Below are positions 13,501 to 27,400 of a DNA stretch of 64,000 nucleotides, piece after piece. This stretch comes from Pogonophryne albipinna (Eukaryota > Chordata > Actinopteri > Perciformes > Artedidraconidae). The translations under genes and the position numbers were made by a program. The notes below the pieces were generated by a model. That model saw only the letters and a program-made list of their open reading frames with translations, did no database searches and had not been told where the DNA came from. Location: the NCBI GenBank assembly GCA_028583405.1, contig CM053264.1, positions 7,754,530-7,818,529 of the forward strand, in the 5' to 3' direction. Each line of letters opens with the position of its first letter. Positions within the stretch are counted from its first letter, which is position 1.

Positions 13501-16500
13501 AGCCATAATATAGTGCTATCAACTGCATGATGCTTGTTTTATATACTGTATATGTGTTGAATGCATTCTAGTCATCCCAAAAAACACTTTTTTAAGCCCC
13601 GCACAATTTGGAAAAGAATAACTAACTTAGATTTGTTTGCTTAATTGATTGATTCATTCTGCTGCCCTAATGCTCATATTGAATACATCCCTTATGTGAG
13701 AGTGACAGATGAGAATGGATATGGTGCTCCTGTGTGTAAGAGGAATATCAGAAAGCTGTTAGCTGTTGTATTAGAGAGTGTTTACCTGTGCACCAGGTGT
13801 TCCAGGGGGTCAGGGCCTCATTAGCTAACAAACAGATAATCTCTGTTACACTTTGTGATGAATTTAATAAGCGTGTTTGGGGTGGAGAGGAAGCTGAGAG
13901 CAGTGGAGGGCTTTTTTGCTGCGATGCATGTCCAATCGTAACTCTTCACTGGTGGGGAGGACTGGTGGCGCTGGAAGCAAGACAGCAGATAATTAGTTAG
14001 TGCCGTGGTGATAAACTCTGCTCTCCTCACGTATTTATTATCCCTACCTGCTGTGTCCCTTTTAATATCAGAGCAAAAGCAGCTCCACATTCGCTTCTGT
14101 GCATTCATTAGTGTAGCAGAGGCCAAAGGGATGTTATTAAAGAACAGATCCGACTTCTAACGACTTCAATGGTAGTGTTAGCCGTCATACAGCTCTAAAT
14201 ATGTCTCAAGGTTAATGAAAGATTATTGTGCGGGTTCGCGAAACTATAGGGAATAGCCATTTCAAAAACATTGAAATTGTGCCAAATAAGGTAATGTAGG
14301 TGAATTGGTGCTTCTGCTGCAATCACTTTGATCCTTTTTGAAACTCATCGTAACAGCAGGTACTTTAGTTTCACTCATCTGGGCTTTTTTACATCTCAGC
14401 AGGGAGTACAGTGTTTTCACAACCGACAGACCCCATGGAAACAGCCGTGACCACAACGGTTATCTTTTCATTGTTCTTGCGTATAAGTGAAAGTGAGTCA
14501 CTGATCGATGTGTTGTAATGCTGAAGGTCGCAGGAATGTGACCTGTCCCCGTCCCCCGGGGGCCCCCGTCCCATACTTTCAATTTCATCTGGATGTCAAT
14601 AAAGCATGGCAGTGAGAGTGGGAGAGTAAATGGCACACGGGTGATATGTGAGCGTTAGGGTGTGCAGTTTGTGTGTCAGCAAAGTGTCCCCTCGGCCCGG
14701 ACGCTTCCATCAAGACAGACATTTTCCAATACAGTAAGAGACAGGCCATCGAGCGGCCTCGGTGCCGCGTAACCCAACAACGCTCCGGGGACTCATCGAG
14801 CCGAGTGGCTGCGTAGATAAGAGCTCCGACATGAGGAAAAAACCCGAGAGGGGCCCGATAATGATACCTTTATTCTGAAGGATAACACACTCAATCAAAT
14901 GAAATATCACCATCTACACAATTGTGTCTTATAAATATATTTCAAAATGATTCTTTAATAATTTAAAGTTCCATATATTTAACTCAAACAAGTGTTGGCG
15001 TTAGAGTTAGCGCATTGAGATGCTCTGACGGAGGAGTTACAAATATATCATATAAACCAAAAATATTTACTGTGTCTAAAATATATTGGAATCAAACCAT
15101 AAAAAAGTGGTTTTAAATCAATGCATATCAACATGACCTTCATAGCTGCTACATACTGAACATGCACTGCTGCTGCTTATATAATATTATGTTTTATGCT
15201 CCTATTAAAAAATAAATGTACTGTTAATTTAAATGAAATACCAACACTTAATGGTTGTCCCTCTAAAATGTGAGGATTTGTTTGTTTATTCCCATTTATT
15301 TCTATTAAAATGGAATTGTGTGGATATTTTAGTTAACGAAAATATATTATGAAAGAAAGAAATACGTAAAAAAGATAATTTATCGAGAACATCTTCTTAA
15401 AAAAGGAGAAAAACTAAGTGTACTTTGAGTTCCCTAACAACCCTGCATGATTTCCTTCAGCACCAACAATAGTAAGATCCTCGTCATCATCATCATCATC
15501 ATCCCTGCACGCTCTGGGGTTGTGAGTTGGCTCTTTGACCCGTAGTTTTGCTCGACAGTATCTCGGGCCGGGGAAATGATTGCTATAATTTAACCTTCCA
15601 CACACTTGAATCACAGAAGCAGCTACAAGAGTGCTGAGATCAGATCAGATGAGCTCTCCTTGAATAAAAATAGCAGGACCGAAAGCGGAGCACAATTCAG
15701 AGGAGGGAAACTCTGAGAACACAAAGATGAGTCAAGGTGAAAATGAAAATGAAAGCTGTGCCTTTTGAGAATGTAATGTTTCTTATCTTTTCATACAGGA
15801 AGAGCTTCAGAAAACAAACATGTTTACAAATTGTCTTTGCTGTAGGTCGACCAAAACATGCAATATGAATATAGTAACTTTGCATTGGACAATTGTAATA
15901 GGCATTTATTTTTTTATAGACAAAAAAAAATATTCAGTGCTAATTGCTAGCAGTCTGGTAGCAACACCGATTGGTATACATCCCATTGAATAGGGATTAT
16001 GTTCCATAGTAGTGTTTTTTCTGACAGATGATGGGTATTTGTTCAGACTCCACACACTTGGTCAACGTGCCTCTTTAAGGAAGTTCAGTTGAAGAGCTTG
16101 TTGTGTCCTCATGGGAAGGTGAGGAAGTTGTAGAGGTGACGCTAACACACTGCAGCAGCAATCCACTGCAAGGTTTGAATAAATAAGACATCTAATTCAT
16201 CAGTGATGTGTGTGTCCTCTCCGAATTCGTAATTTGTACGTAATGCCCCTCTTTTGAGAGTATCCAAGAAAACAGATCAGGTTTGGGGGGTGAAACTCTG
16301 TCTGTCTCTGCGGACCCCTCCCCCACAGTACGGCGTGTATTATGGGATTTACTGCATTGTCCTCTTCATGTGCTGATCTGTGATGAAATATTCACCACTG
16401 TAAATGTTTATGGGCCATTGAAAAGACAGCGTTCATAAATACATTCATCAATGGATACATTAGTAATATCAAGAGGCTCTTTCATAGACGTTTGGCTCGA

Positions 16501-19130
16501 TTGGATCAAGGTGACCTCGAGGGGGTTGAAACGCTGACTTTGGCTTTCCAACCAGCACGTCCCCTGTCAGGCCCCTAAACTGCCCCACCCCCATCGCCAT
16601 CCCTCCAACCCCCCGCGATAAAACTGCGTCTTATACCCTCTCTGAAAAATATGCAAATGCTTGAAAGTAGGTTACAGACATCCCCCGTGTTTGCTTCTCT
16701 TGCGTCTGTGCGGTGGGGTTTGGAAGAAGGGGAGAAGCGTTCATCCTATCAGCCTCCGGGCCGCTGGTCCTCCGTTCTCCTGCACGCGTCCCGTCACATT
16801 CAGAGCTCTGATTCCCTGACCGCGTGGCCATTAGACCTCGCTGACTCGTACAGTACATGTCAGAGAGAGTCCTGTCACCCACATTCTATGATCCCTCATC
16901 CCATCTATTGCTTCTTCTCTTCAGATTTATTGAACCATCCCCTCAGTTTTCGCCCATGTTGCATTTAAAGACCTAATGAACCAGGATGCATCAGGATCGT
17001 TTGCTCTGGCCTTGACCACATACTTTAACCTATTAAGACCATTGTGGAAAGGAGTGTGGCGGGGGGGGCTGGGAACTAGAAATGATGCTCAATAATGTAC
17101 AGTAGCATTTTACAAATAACTACTTGTAATTTATTTAAACTTATATTGCAATCGTGATATAATTTAAAATATTTAGGACCATTGTTTAACATTATTGAAA
17201 TGAACATAGGTCATGATCATAGTGTGTTTTTTTCCAAGTGGATCTGTACAAAACAAGGATATTTTATTTAGTCTTGACAAGCTGGGACTTCTCTGTAGCA
17301 CCATGATAATTAATATAAAATAAAATGTTCACATATTTTGCCTTTACCAAATTCTGCACTTATCATAATTTGGATATGACACAATTTTATATTGTGATTT
17401 CTATAATATTTCCATTAATTGTGCAGCCTTAGTAGGGTTTGTGAATCTGTATCTGAGGAAATGACGCGTAGTTATATCTGTTATATTTACATTCTTATCT
17501 TAACATAAATACATCACGTTTATTTTGGATTTATTGGATTATTCTTGGATACACCCACACAACAATACATGTAGTATAGCACCTTTCTAAATACTAAGAG
17601 ACGGGTTACAATCAAAACAAACATTTCATACAAGCATTCAAACAACACACATTCATATTAAAATAAAAAAGCAAGATGTAATGAAATGGATAAGCAAAGC
17701 ACAGTCTGAGCACTAACATTGAGTGGTTATTTTTGCATACATTATATATAATATCATATATAAAATATGAATAACTGAGCTTTGGAGGTCAGATGTTGTT
17801 TTGTATGGGGCAGCTTTTTCTCTGTGTCCTGTCTTTGTGCTAAACTGAGTTAGTAGCTGACATAACTTCCCTAATTTAACATTTCCTAAGATGACTTTCA
17901 TCTAACATCCCATTTGCTTTTGTTAACTGGAAAACAATACAATTCTATTCCCAATAACCAGACTGTTAAAACGTGGGAGGCCTGTCTGCAGAAACACCCT
18001 CTTCTATTTTCTCTGATCTTCATTTGTCTACAGTTATATTTATTAAAAAAGGACTTTTCCCCTGCAGACATCCCAGCGTCTTTTCTCCAGCTTGATTCAA
18101 GTGACTGTAGACGCTGTGACACCCTGCAGGATTGCGAGCGTCACACCCAAAGCTCCTTTGTGATCTGAATCTCTGGATGTTATCTCTGCTTGTCAGCGCA
18201 GGATCCTCTCAGGCACACCGAGTTTCACTGGTTGCTGAAATGTTGGAATGTCCTCTTCCCAATTGTTACCAAAACATTCCTTCCATTGTGAATGCCAAGA
18301 TCTGATATACAGTCGGTGGTTTGGATGCAGAGAAGAGAAGGGATGTAAAGTCCTACTGCTCCACCTGTAGGCCACACTGCGTCACTGCACCCTGCACACT
18401 GATGCAGACACAACTTTTTATTCCACTCTTTATAAAAAATACATAAGAAATCATTGTATTCATATCAGATCTTTTTTCATTTCAGAGCAAGACATTGGTG
18501 AATCCTTCCAGGCGGTGAAGAACACTGAAGAACACTTACAGGTTGGTATCCCTTATTTATTTGGTACACATTTAGAAATAAAAAAGGTCAAGGTCCCAAA
18601 ACTCTGGATACTACATTTCCCACAATGCATCTTTTGCGTAGAAGCCTGAAATAAGGTCAGTGGTTAGCACGAGCTGAAGAGATTTTCACGTTTTCTTCCA
18701 TAACAGAAAATATGTCAGTAAAGACCCAACTGGTGAGTGTCTGAAGCTTCTGTGTGTCAAAACGGTTGATGACAAGTGGTGACGTGAAGTCATGTGACCG
18801 TGATGTAGCTCCTCGATAGCCTAACATTAGCTTATTGCTTCTGCCGATTGCATTTATTATAAAACCTTTTAAGTATCATTGGCGTTATTCGAGGGCAATG
18901 GAGCGATTCTTGCTTCTATACCGTCCTACAAAATGACATCAACACTGGACCACTCTATAAAAGGACACATCTTTTCAACTTCATGGCATCGAGTTTGGAT
19001 TCAAGTGACTGATCGCTGTGTATATGACAGGCCAGAGGGTACTTCAAATGAATGTGTCCCTTTAATGTTGCTATTTGAATATTTTAAGACTTCAATAAGT
19101 TGCTGTTTCCAAACTCCATATATGCTTTAG
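7553..19130. other. adarb1: Long non-coding stretch, probable adarb1 5' intron
   Basis: I see no supportable coding exon. The contents include (AT)12 at 9343-9367, a (TCA)n tract at 15484-15503 and a degenerate interspersed-repeat-like segment at about 10725-10900. A segment at about 17560-17700 resembles the 3' tail of a fish LINE. Scattered open frames of 60-105 codons look random. A short candidate exon at 18486-18540 (ttttttcatttcag upstream, weak donor gttggt) is too weak to call. Confidence 0.4.
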
Positions 19131-19818
19131 GTCAGGGGTTCCCAAACGGTGCCATGCCAAGGACCCCCATATAGCATTATCGTCTGGCGGGGACCCCCCT
19201 GTTGCAATTTTTTTTAAATGATGAGTATATTATGATGGAAAATATGACAAATTAATCATGCAGCTTAATACATTTTCTTAATATATATTTGTATTAATAA
19301 TTAATAATCAGTTATTGTTCTAAAACATTTTTGTATTCATCTTTTGTTTGTCATTCATTGTGTCTTCTGTCTAAACATTCTTAACACAATATTAAACAGT
19401 AATATCAACAGTAAACATATTTTTAAAGCATTTTTAAAGTGATTTCTGTCTTTATAATATTATATAATCTTGAACAGTAATATGAACAATTAACATATAT
19501 TTTTAGCATTTTTTAAAGCTACTTATGCCTTAATAATATTATATATAATATTCAACAGTAATATTAACAATAAACATATTTATATTCATATATATAAACA
19601 ACAATATTTGCTACATCCATGCTCTCATCCAGCTGCAGAGCGAAATATTCACTAGCTCTCACTTGCTCCATAAGCTGAGCAGACAGATACTCAGTTTCAC
19701 TCTCAGTAGCGGTAGCTCGATTCTGATTGGCTTGAAGGGCGGTCGTGTGATTTAAAAACAAAAAAATAAAATATGAATAAATGAAAAATATTAAAAGATT
19801 GTCATCAAAGGACACATA

Positions 19819-20718
19819 CAGTTGCAAGAAAAAGTATGTGAACCCTTTGGAATTACCTGGATTTCTGCATAAGTTGGTCATAAAATGTGTTCTGATCTTC
19901 ATCTAAGTCACAACAATAGACAAACACAGTCTGCTTAAACTAATATCACACAAACAATTATATGTTTTCATGTTTTTATTGAACACACCATGTAAACAGT
20001 CACAGTGCAGGGTGGAACAAGTATGTGAACCCCTAGGCTAAAGACTTCTTCAAGAGCTAATTGGAGTCAGGAGTCAGCCAACCTGAAGTCCAATCAATGA
20101 GACGAGATTGGAGGTGTTGGTTAAAGCTGCCCTGCCCTATAACAAATACACACCAGTTTTGAATTTGCTATTCTTAAGAAGCATTGCCAGATGTGAACCA
20201 TGCCTCGCACAAAAGAGCTCTCAGAAGACCTACGATTAAGAATTGTTGACTTGCATAAAGCTGGAAAGGGTTCCAAAAGTATCTCTAAAAGCCTTGATGT
20301 TCATCAGTCCACGGTAAGACACATTGTCTATAAATGGAGAAAGTTCAGCACTGTTGCTACTCTCCCTAGCAGTGGCCGTCCTGTAAAGATGACTGCAAGA
20401 GCACAGCGCAGAATGCTCAATGAGGTGAAGAAGAATCCTAGAGTGTCAGCTAGAGACTTAAAGAAATCTCTGGCACATGCTAACATCTCTGTTGACGAAT
20501 CTACGATACGTAAAACACTGAACAAGAATGGAGTTCATGGGAGGACACCACGGAGGAAGCCACTGCTGTCCAGAAAAAACATTGCTGCACGTTTGAAGTT
20601 TGCAAAAGAGCACCTGGATGTTCCACAGCACTACTGGCAACATATTCTGTGGACAGATGAAACCAAAGTTGAGTTGTTTGGAAGGAACACACAACGCTAT
20701 GTGTGGAGAATCCAAAGG
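19819..20718 (+). mobile_element. Tc1-like transposon, 5' half, with IR/DR-type terminus
   Basis: A TA dinucleotide (19817-19818) precedes the terminus cagttgcaagaaaaag. The core AAGTATGTGAACCC occurs twice, at about 19832 and 20020, roughly 190 bases apart. This is the indirect/direct-repeat arrangement of Tc1 elements. The transposase frame starts at 20200. Element-like sequence ends at about 20718 and host-like intron sequence follows, so the 3' inverted repeat is missing. Confidence 0.8.
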
Positions 20719-20736
20719 GTACCCTGCATATTCTGA
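20200..20736 (+). pseudogene. Truncated Tc1 transposase
   Basis: The 178-codon frame begins [20 protein letters not shown], the standard Tc1 N-terminus. It has a first helix-turn-helix ([20 protein letters not shown]), a GRPVK motif near residue 60 and a second helix-turn-helix. The start of the catalytic domain follows, with the first DDE aspartate in WTDETK (about residue 152). About seven unrelated residues follow VWRI before the stop. Full-length Tc1 transposases are about 340 residues, so the second and third catalytic acids are absent and the protein cannot be active. Nearly all of the remaining frame is intact, which suggests a fairly young loss. Confidence 0.9.
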
Positions 20737-21379
20737 CATTACTCTATAGTTATAGTACGGGGTGTCTTTTTCTAAGGTTCACTTTAACTGCAGCCCAGCA
20801 GGGGGCAGTGCTGGCTTTCTTACTGTCATAGCATCCTGTAGTTTGAGTGCTTTGTCAGTCATCCTTTTACGGATCATGCATATCTCATAAAGCCTGTATT
20901 CCTGCATTATAGACAGATTCACAATGTAAAGGAAAATGCAAAGAAACAAATATGAATGCATGTTTTTCTTCCACTGTCCAATGATCTATCATAGACCCGA
21001 GGTTTCACCAGAAGCATGTTTCATATAGAAGTCCATTTGTGGTTCTCTTTAGCTGCAAATGCTCCGATTGGGAGGATTTTGTGTTAGTGTTCCCTGCTCT
21101 TATTGTAGCTACTCTAGTGTCATGAAGTGAATGCGAAAGTCATTGTTTGGTATTTTTTGAAGTGCGCTCCAAAGCCAAGTTCAGTGTGGATTTGAGATTA
21201 GGGATGAAAACAGAGAGGAGAGGCAGAGGAGGGGAGGAGCAGAAATCCCTCCCCGTTTATCTGACAGCAGCGAGCCCATGTGCCGGCAGCCCCTCCCCCT
21301 GCCTCCCCCCGCTCAGTGTAAAGTTGTGTCTGCTGAGCGTCGGGCTGAGTGAGCCTGAGGGAAGCTGAGGGGACACACC

Positions 21380-21479
21380 ATGGCTCTGCTGCTGGACGGC
21401 CCCCCCCCCACGGCGGCTCCATGCTGCCTCAGCCACCGCAGGTGCAGGAGGAGGAGGAAGAAACGCTCCGAGCGCAAAG
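21380..21479 (+). CDS. adarb1: adarb1 upstream exon encoding arginine-rich (R-domain-like) N-terminus
   Basis: ATG in strong Kozak context (cacaccATGG) follows a GC-rich C/G-tract leader. The 33 codons start [20 protein letters not shown] and run into [15 protein letters not shown] before a donor (aaag|GTACCT). One base is left over. It joins in phase to the two leading bases of the 27575 exon, whose frame is open through [13 protein letters not shown] to the downstream [13 protein letters not shown]. The arginine block resembles the single-stranded-RNA-binding R-domain of ADAR3 (ADARB2). It also resembles the alternative R-domain exon described for mammalian ADAR2 (Maas and Gommans 2009, from memory). 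Phase match, basic composition and promoter-like setting support it; transcription from here is inferred. Confidence 0.65.
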
Positions 21480-24400
21480 GTACCTCTGGGGGAGGATGGG
21501 GGTCAGGGAGGGACCGTGGACTCTATCTGCTGCTGAGAGCACGTTTTAATAATCTGATGCTACTAGAGCTTTTGTTGGTGGTTATCTTTTCATTTATTTG
21601 ACCTCTATAGGCATCAACTTTATCCTAGAAATAGCTTAATATAATAGGTTTGAAGTGTAAATGATGCTGTGGTGAATGACATTTGTTAAAACTCTTTTAG
21701 ATGTTATCAGAATCAGGTTTATTGCCAATAGGTTAACACATGTGAGGAATTTGCCTTTGTGTTTGTGATGATAGATAGACACAGTTAAAGAAGATACAAA
21801 GTAAGAAAAGCAACATTATTTACATGAAAACTGGATATACCAATAAACGACATACAGTATACTATGAGAAAATAACATCAAAGAGGCATGAAGAATGCAA
21901 CTTCATATCAATATATGTCTTGATCATTTTGTTAGTGCGTTACTACTTCTATTATCAGAACAATTATTTCATGAAGTTCATGAAGTGTATTGCACTGATA
22001 TTACAGATATGTTGTATATGTTAAAACATGAAGAATGACTTTTTTTTTTATATAGACACCCCTGATGTCGTTATGTTAGGGGAGTAAACAAAGGAGTCCA
22101 ATGGAAGCTATTCTGGGTTTTTAGCCTTTGCAGACCATTTACATGCACAGAAAGCTATATCGCACACTAGTGAAAACTCTAAAAAGCAGAATAGGGTCTC
22201 TTTAATTACAATACTGGAGAGATATTTTCCTATTTTTGCAGAAGCATTTACTTTACCCCTCAGTCCATACAAGTGAACATATGAGTCTCAGAGCAGCACT
22301 CTTACATCCTGTGCTTTACTGCAAACCTCTGCTCATATTTTTCACTGGCTGCTAAAGTCAAGTGCACTAAATCCTCAAATTAATTCAAATTCCGGCTCTG
22401 GCCACAAAAAGCAGCGCGGCAGGTACACCCAGATTTGTCATATTTTTATCCCACTCGGGAATATTCAATTTGTCCTAAGTGTTATTCATGGGGAGTGCGC
22501 TAAACAGTATTAATGTGTAAAGGAATGTACATACTTTGCATGCGGGGCGAGAGAGCAGCCCATCATTTCCGTGTCCCTGCTAAGCGAGGTGTTGTGAGAT
22601 GAACTGAAGTGTGAGTTTAATCTACTGGGAGCAAAAGTGAATTTCAGACGAGGTATAAGCCGATGTGCTCTGAGGCGTGGACGGCACGCTGCTAAGGGAT
22701 GTGTCTGTCGGCCCAAAACCGCAGCTCAGATCTGTGATACAACCCCCCCCCCTCCGCCCTGAAGCTCTGCTGATAACCCACCCTCTCCTCAGGCTCCACC
22801 ACCCCCCATCACACAGGTGGAGCAGGAGGCAGCTCCCAAGCATCGAGGCAACACCTGTCTTTCATATTGACTCTTAATTGAAGCAAGATTTGTATTTAAA
22901 ATGCACTCATCGTATCGGATCAAATCAGAGGCAGATGAACCGTGTTTGTTGAACCGTGTGAATGTTCCTGTCGGGTGTCACATTTCCCAGATCAACAGGA
23001 AATGATTCATCATAATGAAATACAAAGGCAGCAGCAGATCCATTAAACACTTTCTTTGATGATTCGTACAAAGGTAGTAAAACGTCATAAGCATGTCCTT
23101 AGGTGAAAATATAAATATTCCACTTATTAACTTTATGGATCATCATTGGGATTCTTCAGCCATTTATCCTCACAAATGATGCCATTTCTGGAGCCATTTG
23201 GGGTTCAGTATCTTGAACAAGGACCCTTGAACATGTTGACTGCAGGGGATTGAAACCACCCACCTTCCAATTGGTGCACCACCACAATCTTACCTCCAAA
23301 CCTTACTGTAAGGTATTTTTCCATAATATGCAGCGCCATTTTCCCTCCAGAAGATCTGTGTTTGACCACAGGCTGCTGGTTTCTTCAAGCGAGCTTCAAC
23401 ACAGCTTTTCAGTAGTGGTGTCTTCTTTGTATGAATACCGTGGTGTACATTGGTTAGGGTTAGGGGTATGCAACAGCTTTTTCCTCTCCATCATGTCCTT
23501 GTTTGACAGCTTTGTAACTAAATACAGGTATGATTTGCATACTGGCATTCACAGCTGGGCAACTCTCTTCCAAATAGTGGAAGTACTAACCTATGAACAT
23601 TCCGGGCGAAATGACATTACATCCATAAATCCATAAATCCACCCTGCACCTCCACCTGCCTGTCCATCATGCCATGGGGTGTGAAATTCAACATCAGCCC
23701 TGAGCCCCAACTGGGAGATAGCAGGTTGCTGGCCTGGCCCTGACTGGGGTGCAGAGAACAGTGATAGCCATCTGTTGTGCACGGCGGGGCCGGTGATGCA
23801 GAGAGAATGGGGCGGAGGAGGGTCAGCGAGGGTGAGGGTCTCTCAGGCAGACCTTCTGAGACCCTATGAAAAATAAAGAAAGTCAGGAAAAATGACGAAG
23901 CTCAAAGGTTTTGGCTGCTACACATGTTGAATTATTTGTATGTAATTGTGGACTTCCAGGGAGTCCATCACTCCATTGAGCAGCAAATCATTTATTTTCT
24001 ATTCCCCAAATAGGAGTAGTAGGAAGATGTAGTCCCGCTCTAACCCTTGTTGCTCCACTGGCTCCTCAGCGTGCATGTCTCCGTGTCCCAGCAACTATTT
24101 TCAGGCCCAGGATGCAGGGCTACCTGTGACAAAAGCGTTAAATGGAAATGCGAGTGTGTGCTAGGCGAGCAGTGAGGTTGGGCGGGGGGGGGGGATAAAC
24201 CGGCACAGTTGTGCTAAATAGACAGCAAAGAGCCCTGAGGCATGCAGGGAAATATCTCAGTGCTACATGTCTGTATTCACAGCTGGAGTTAGAGACAGCT
24301 TACATGCAGTAGCATAACACGTTCTGGTAGTGGCTATAGTATCTTTTTTACAATTGTATTCACCTCTAAAGGATGGGATGCATGTTTCTCAGTCAGGTTG

Positions 24401-27400
24401 TAAGACTGAGAATGTGTGTTTCATTTGTCCAGATCCTGGTCACTTGGTGGTCACTGGTCTTCCAGATGTGTGAGCTTCAGAGCTCAGTCCCCCAAGCAAG
24501 TCCCAAATGTCCCATCTGAAACATTGTCCGAAGAGAAGTTGAACTCCAGTAAAAAAAGCGGGAAGGGGTGGCGGCTGACCCTATGGAGCTTCTCCAGGTA
24601 TCAGTCCAGTGTCTGTATGATTTGTTGCCAGGAGTGTCAGGGAGTGTGCCCCATTGATAGTCTCTTTGTTGACTCATTGTACCATTCAGCTTTTTTCCTT
24701 TTCCCCTGGAGTTTAGGGGAGTGTTCGAAGTATACAGACTCATCTGTCACACATCTGTGCTCTCAGAGAATCTCTGTGTATCTTTAAAGAGTGTGGTGCT
24801 CACTTCCAGCTAACCTCTCATGACCCTGACATTTATTTCACATGTGGCTCCTGTGGTTATTGGCCCCGAGGCTTCATTCACAATGCGCTATCCCAGCATT
24901 CTGTCTGCCTGGCCGCTGCAGTATGGAAGTAGATAATCCTCCTAATTGCTTCACCTCTTCTCCTTGGCCCCCCGGTGAGAGGGCGCTACAGTTGTGTGAA
25001 CAGTCTGCTGTCAGCAGCACAAATACCTGGTCAGGACTCTGGTGGTATTAGTGCGTGGAACTGATACAGCAGTGGGCCTGCAGCTACTGCCAGGACCACT
25101 CAGCAAATACAAGCCGTCACAAAGATTTCACAGTGGGAATGATAGAAAGATGGCTGACGCATGCAAGTGTCCTTGGGGAGCAGTGAGGGGTTTATTTTCT
25201 AGCAACTTTGCTGTTTAAACAGTTTACCAACATTTCTCAAACATACAGATATGTGGAGAGTCGAATACCTCTAGGTCTTCATTAAAAAAATATAGCATAA
25301 ATGAACAGTGATGTATGAGTAGACTTATTCATTTATTTCCTGTGATTGAATACGGTGGTTTTACATCACGCAGACCTGTTGTGACTTGTATTGTAATCTG
25401 CTGTAAATGTCACATTTCAATCCAACTCCAGAAGCCTGTGAAAGTGAAATTAAAGTGACTTAATTGTGGCATAGTAGTCTGTCAAAATGTCAACTTTACA
25501 ATTATTTGATGAACGGATGAATGTTAGCCCCACGTGTTTTGAACTAAAGGAATACACATGTTCCCTTCTGCTGTGACTCTACGATACATCCTAGAGTTTC
25601 TGCTCCGTCCCTCCTCATCCATCATCTCATCACCTCCAATTTCTGCACGCCTCAAAATGTCATTTTGCGGGGCGAAACTGGAGTTTGTGTGTGAGAAAAG
25701 CATTGTGTACAACAACGTTTTTTTCTTTTTGTCTCCATCACATGTTTGAGACCACCGTTTTTTCCCTTTTCGCTGTCTGCTTCTCCTCAGCATCAATCCG
25801 TCTACATTAGATCGCTAAAAGAGTTCTCTGACAGCTGTTTGCAGTTGTTTCCCCCCCCCCCCGGTTCTGATTGTAACTCGCCTCAAGCACCAGAAAAAGC
25901 CTCTGAAATCCATCTATCACTGTCGGCTCAGTCGCTGATGGCCGTGGTCCAGATTCTCTCCTTGTTGATGGGGTCTCCTTAGGTAGGGCTGCACACGAGG
26001 AAAACATAGGACATGGATATATATCATGTTAGGTTTCTTCAGAGGAGAGAGCTAAACATGTCTGCTTTGTTGCTTCTTGATTGGTTTTCACTTCAATTTC
26101 ATATTGTCCTGTTCCTGCTACTGCTGTTGTTGGAGTGTCCACAGCATCAGTGTGGTAGTGCGGTGGTTGTTAGTGCTGTGATGCATGATCCGAGGCAGGA
26201 GTGGCACTACGCAGCGTAAATAGATTTATTCTTTCCTGCTTATCTGATAAACGTATTCTCCCTATGCCATGCATGGGAGGCCACGGGTTCCTTTAACATA
26301 CGTGCCACTTCCCATTCTGCACGTTGTTTATCCTCCGCTATATCATCTTCTTTCCAATTTGGAGACGGCGCTTTGTATAAATGCTCAACAAAAAGTGTTT
26401 CATACTGCATGATAAAAGTCTGATGATCTGGAAATTCAACAGTATTCTCCCCTTCTATGCAACACAGTGGGGATGTCCACTTATCCTTATCCCTTATTGT
26501 AGGAAAAGGAGAAACATTTACAACTTGAAACCTTTAAAACACTGTCTGGGTGAGATACAGCAGAGTTTGTGAGATGTATGTGAGTCTATAATGAGGTAAA
26601 CAGGGTTTCTGAATAATACAAACACTCAAAAGTTTTTACATTTCTGTGACAATCCTCGCTTAACTCCATTTCTTGGCATTTTACTTCTGAGTTCATTTCC
26701 TCCCCGCACTATCTGGAGAACCTGAGCCGTGTTCCCCTTGCTGCCGTCTCGCACAATAGAGCGGCGGCAGCAGCCTGATAACGTTGTCATTTCTAATGTG
26801 AGGAGCCAACAGCTGAGTGGCAGCGGGGCAGGAGGACATATCTGTCGACAGAGAGCGATTACACAGCGAGTGCGAAGCCTTTCCCAACAGCCTCTGTTCC
26901 TTTTCCAGAGGAAGGCAGATTTCATTGGCTTGAATTGAGCTAGCTGAGTAAAGTGTGGAGAAGTGATGACGTTTAAATGTAGGACATTTGAGGAGGAATC
27001 GAACAGGAAGGGGTAAAATGCTAACTTATCTCCGGGTTTTAAGACTCATTTCTCTGTAGAAAAACAAATATTTCCATAAATGGCTTTCAACAGGGTCAAA
27101 AAAAACATATGCACATACAGTAGTGACTTTATGAGGTCTTCTGATATGAAAGAATCTTAAAGTGTGAGGTTGGTCCAGTAGCCCCCTGTGCACGCTGACA
27201 GCCCACATCTCAGTTAATCAAAGATAATGATTGCGTCATTTCTGCCCGCCTCAGTTTGTTTATTAGCACAGATGGCGTGCTGAGTGACAGTTTCCTGATT
27301 AAAACGCAGGAAATAATCAGCCTGGTGTCTTATCAGCAGACAGACGAGGACCTGTCTGACAGGAGTAGGAAGGGCCAGGTGGAGGGTGAGCTGGGTGATG

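Larger units (their letters stand above)
19132..20737. mobile_element. Degenerate hAT-like element carrying a nested Tc1 insertion, truncated on the right
   Basis: The left end reads caggggttcccaaac at about 19135, a typical hAT terminus. On the minus strand near 19600-19720 a transposase remnant reads LSAQLMEQVRASEYFALQLD followed by ESMDVANI, the conserved 'LDES' block of ZBED5/SCAND3-type hAT transposases. A Tc1 element starts at 19819 inside it. No matching right hAT terminus is found. Both elements stop at about 20719, as though one deletion removed the hAT right half and the Tc1 3' half together. Confidence 0.6.

Noticed and set aside
16651..16968. Overlapping 105- and 83-codon frames on both strands
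   Set aside because: No conserved motif, low-quality composition and no splice context; chance frames in an intron.
18486..18540. Short adarb1 5' exon after ttttttcatttcag
   Set aside because: The donor (acag|gttggt) is weak, the segment has no coding or transcript support, and the 21380 exon looks like a first exon, not one fed from upstream.
24416..24787. 123-codon frame, plus the 128-codon frame at 23250-23636
   Set aside because: Cysteine/serine-rich random-looking translation, no splice or family evidence, inside the adarb1 intron and partly on repeat-like sequence.
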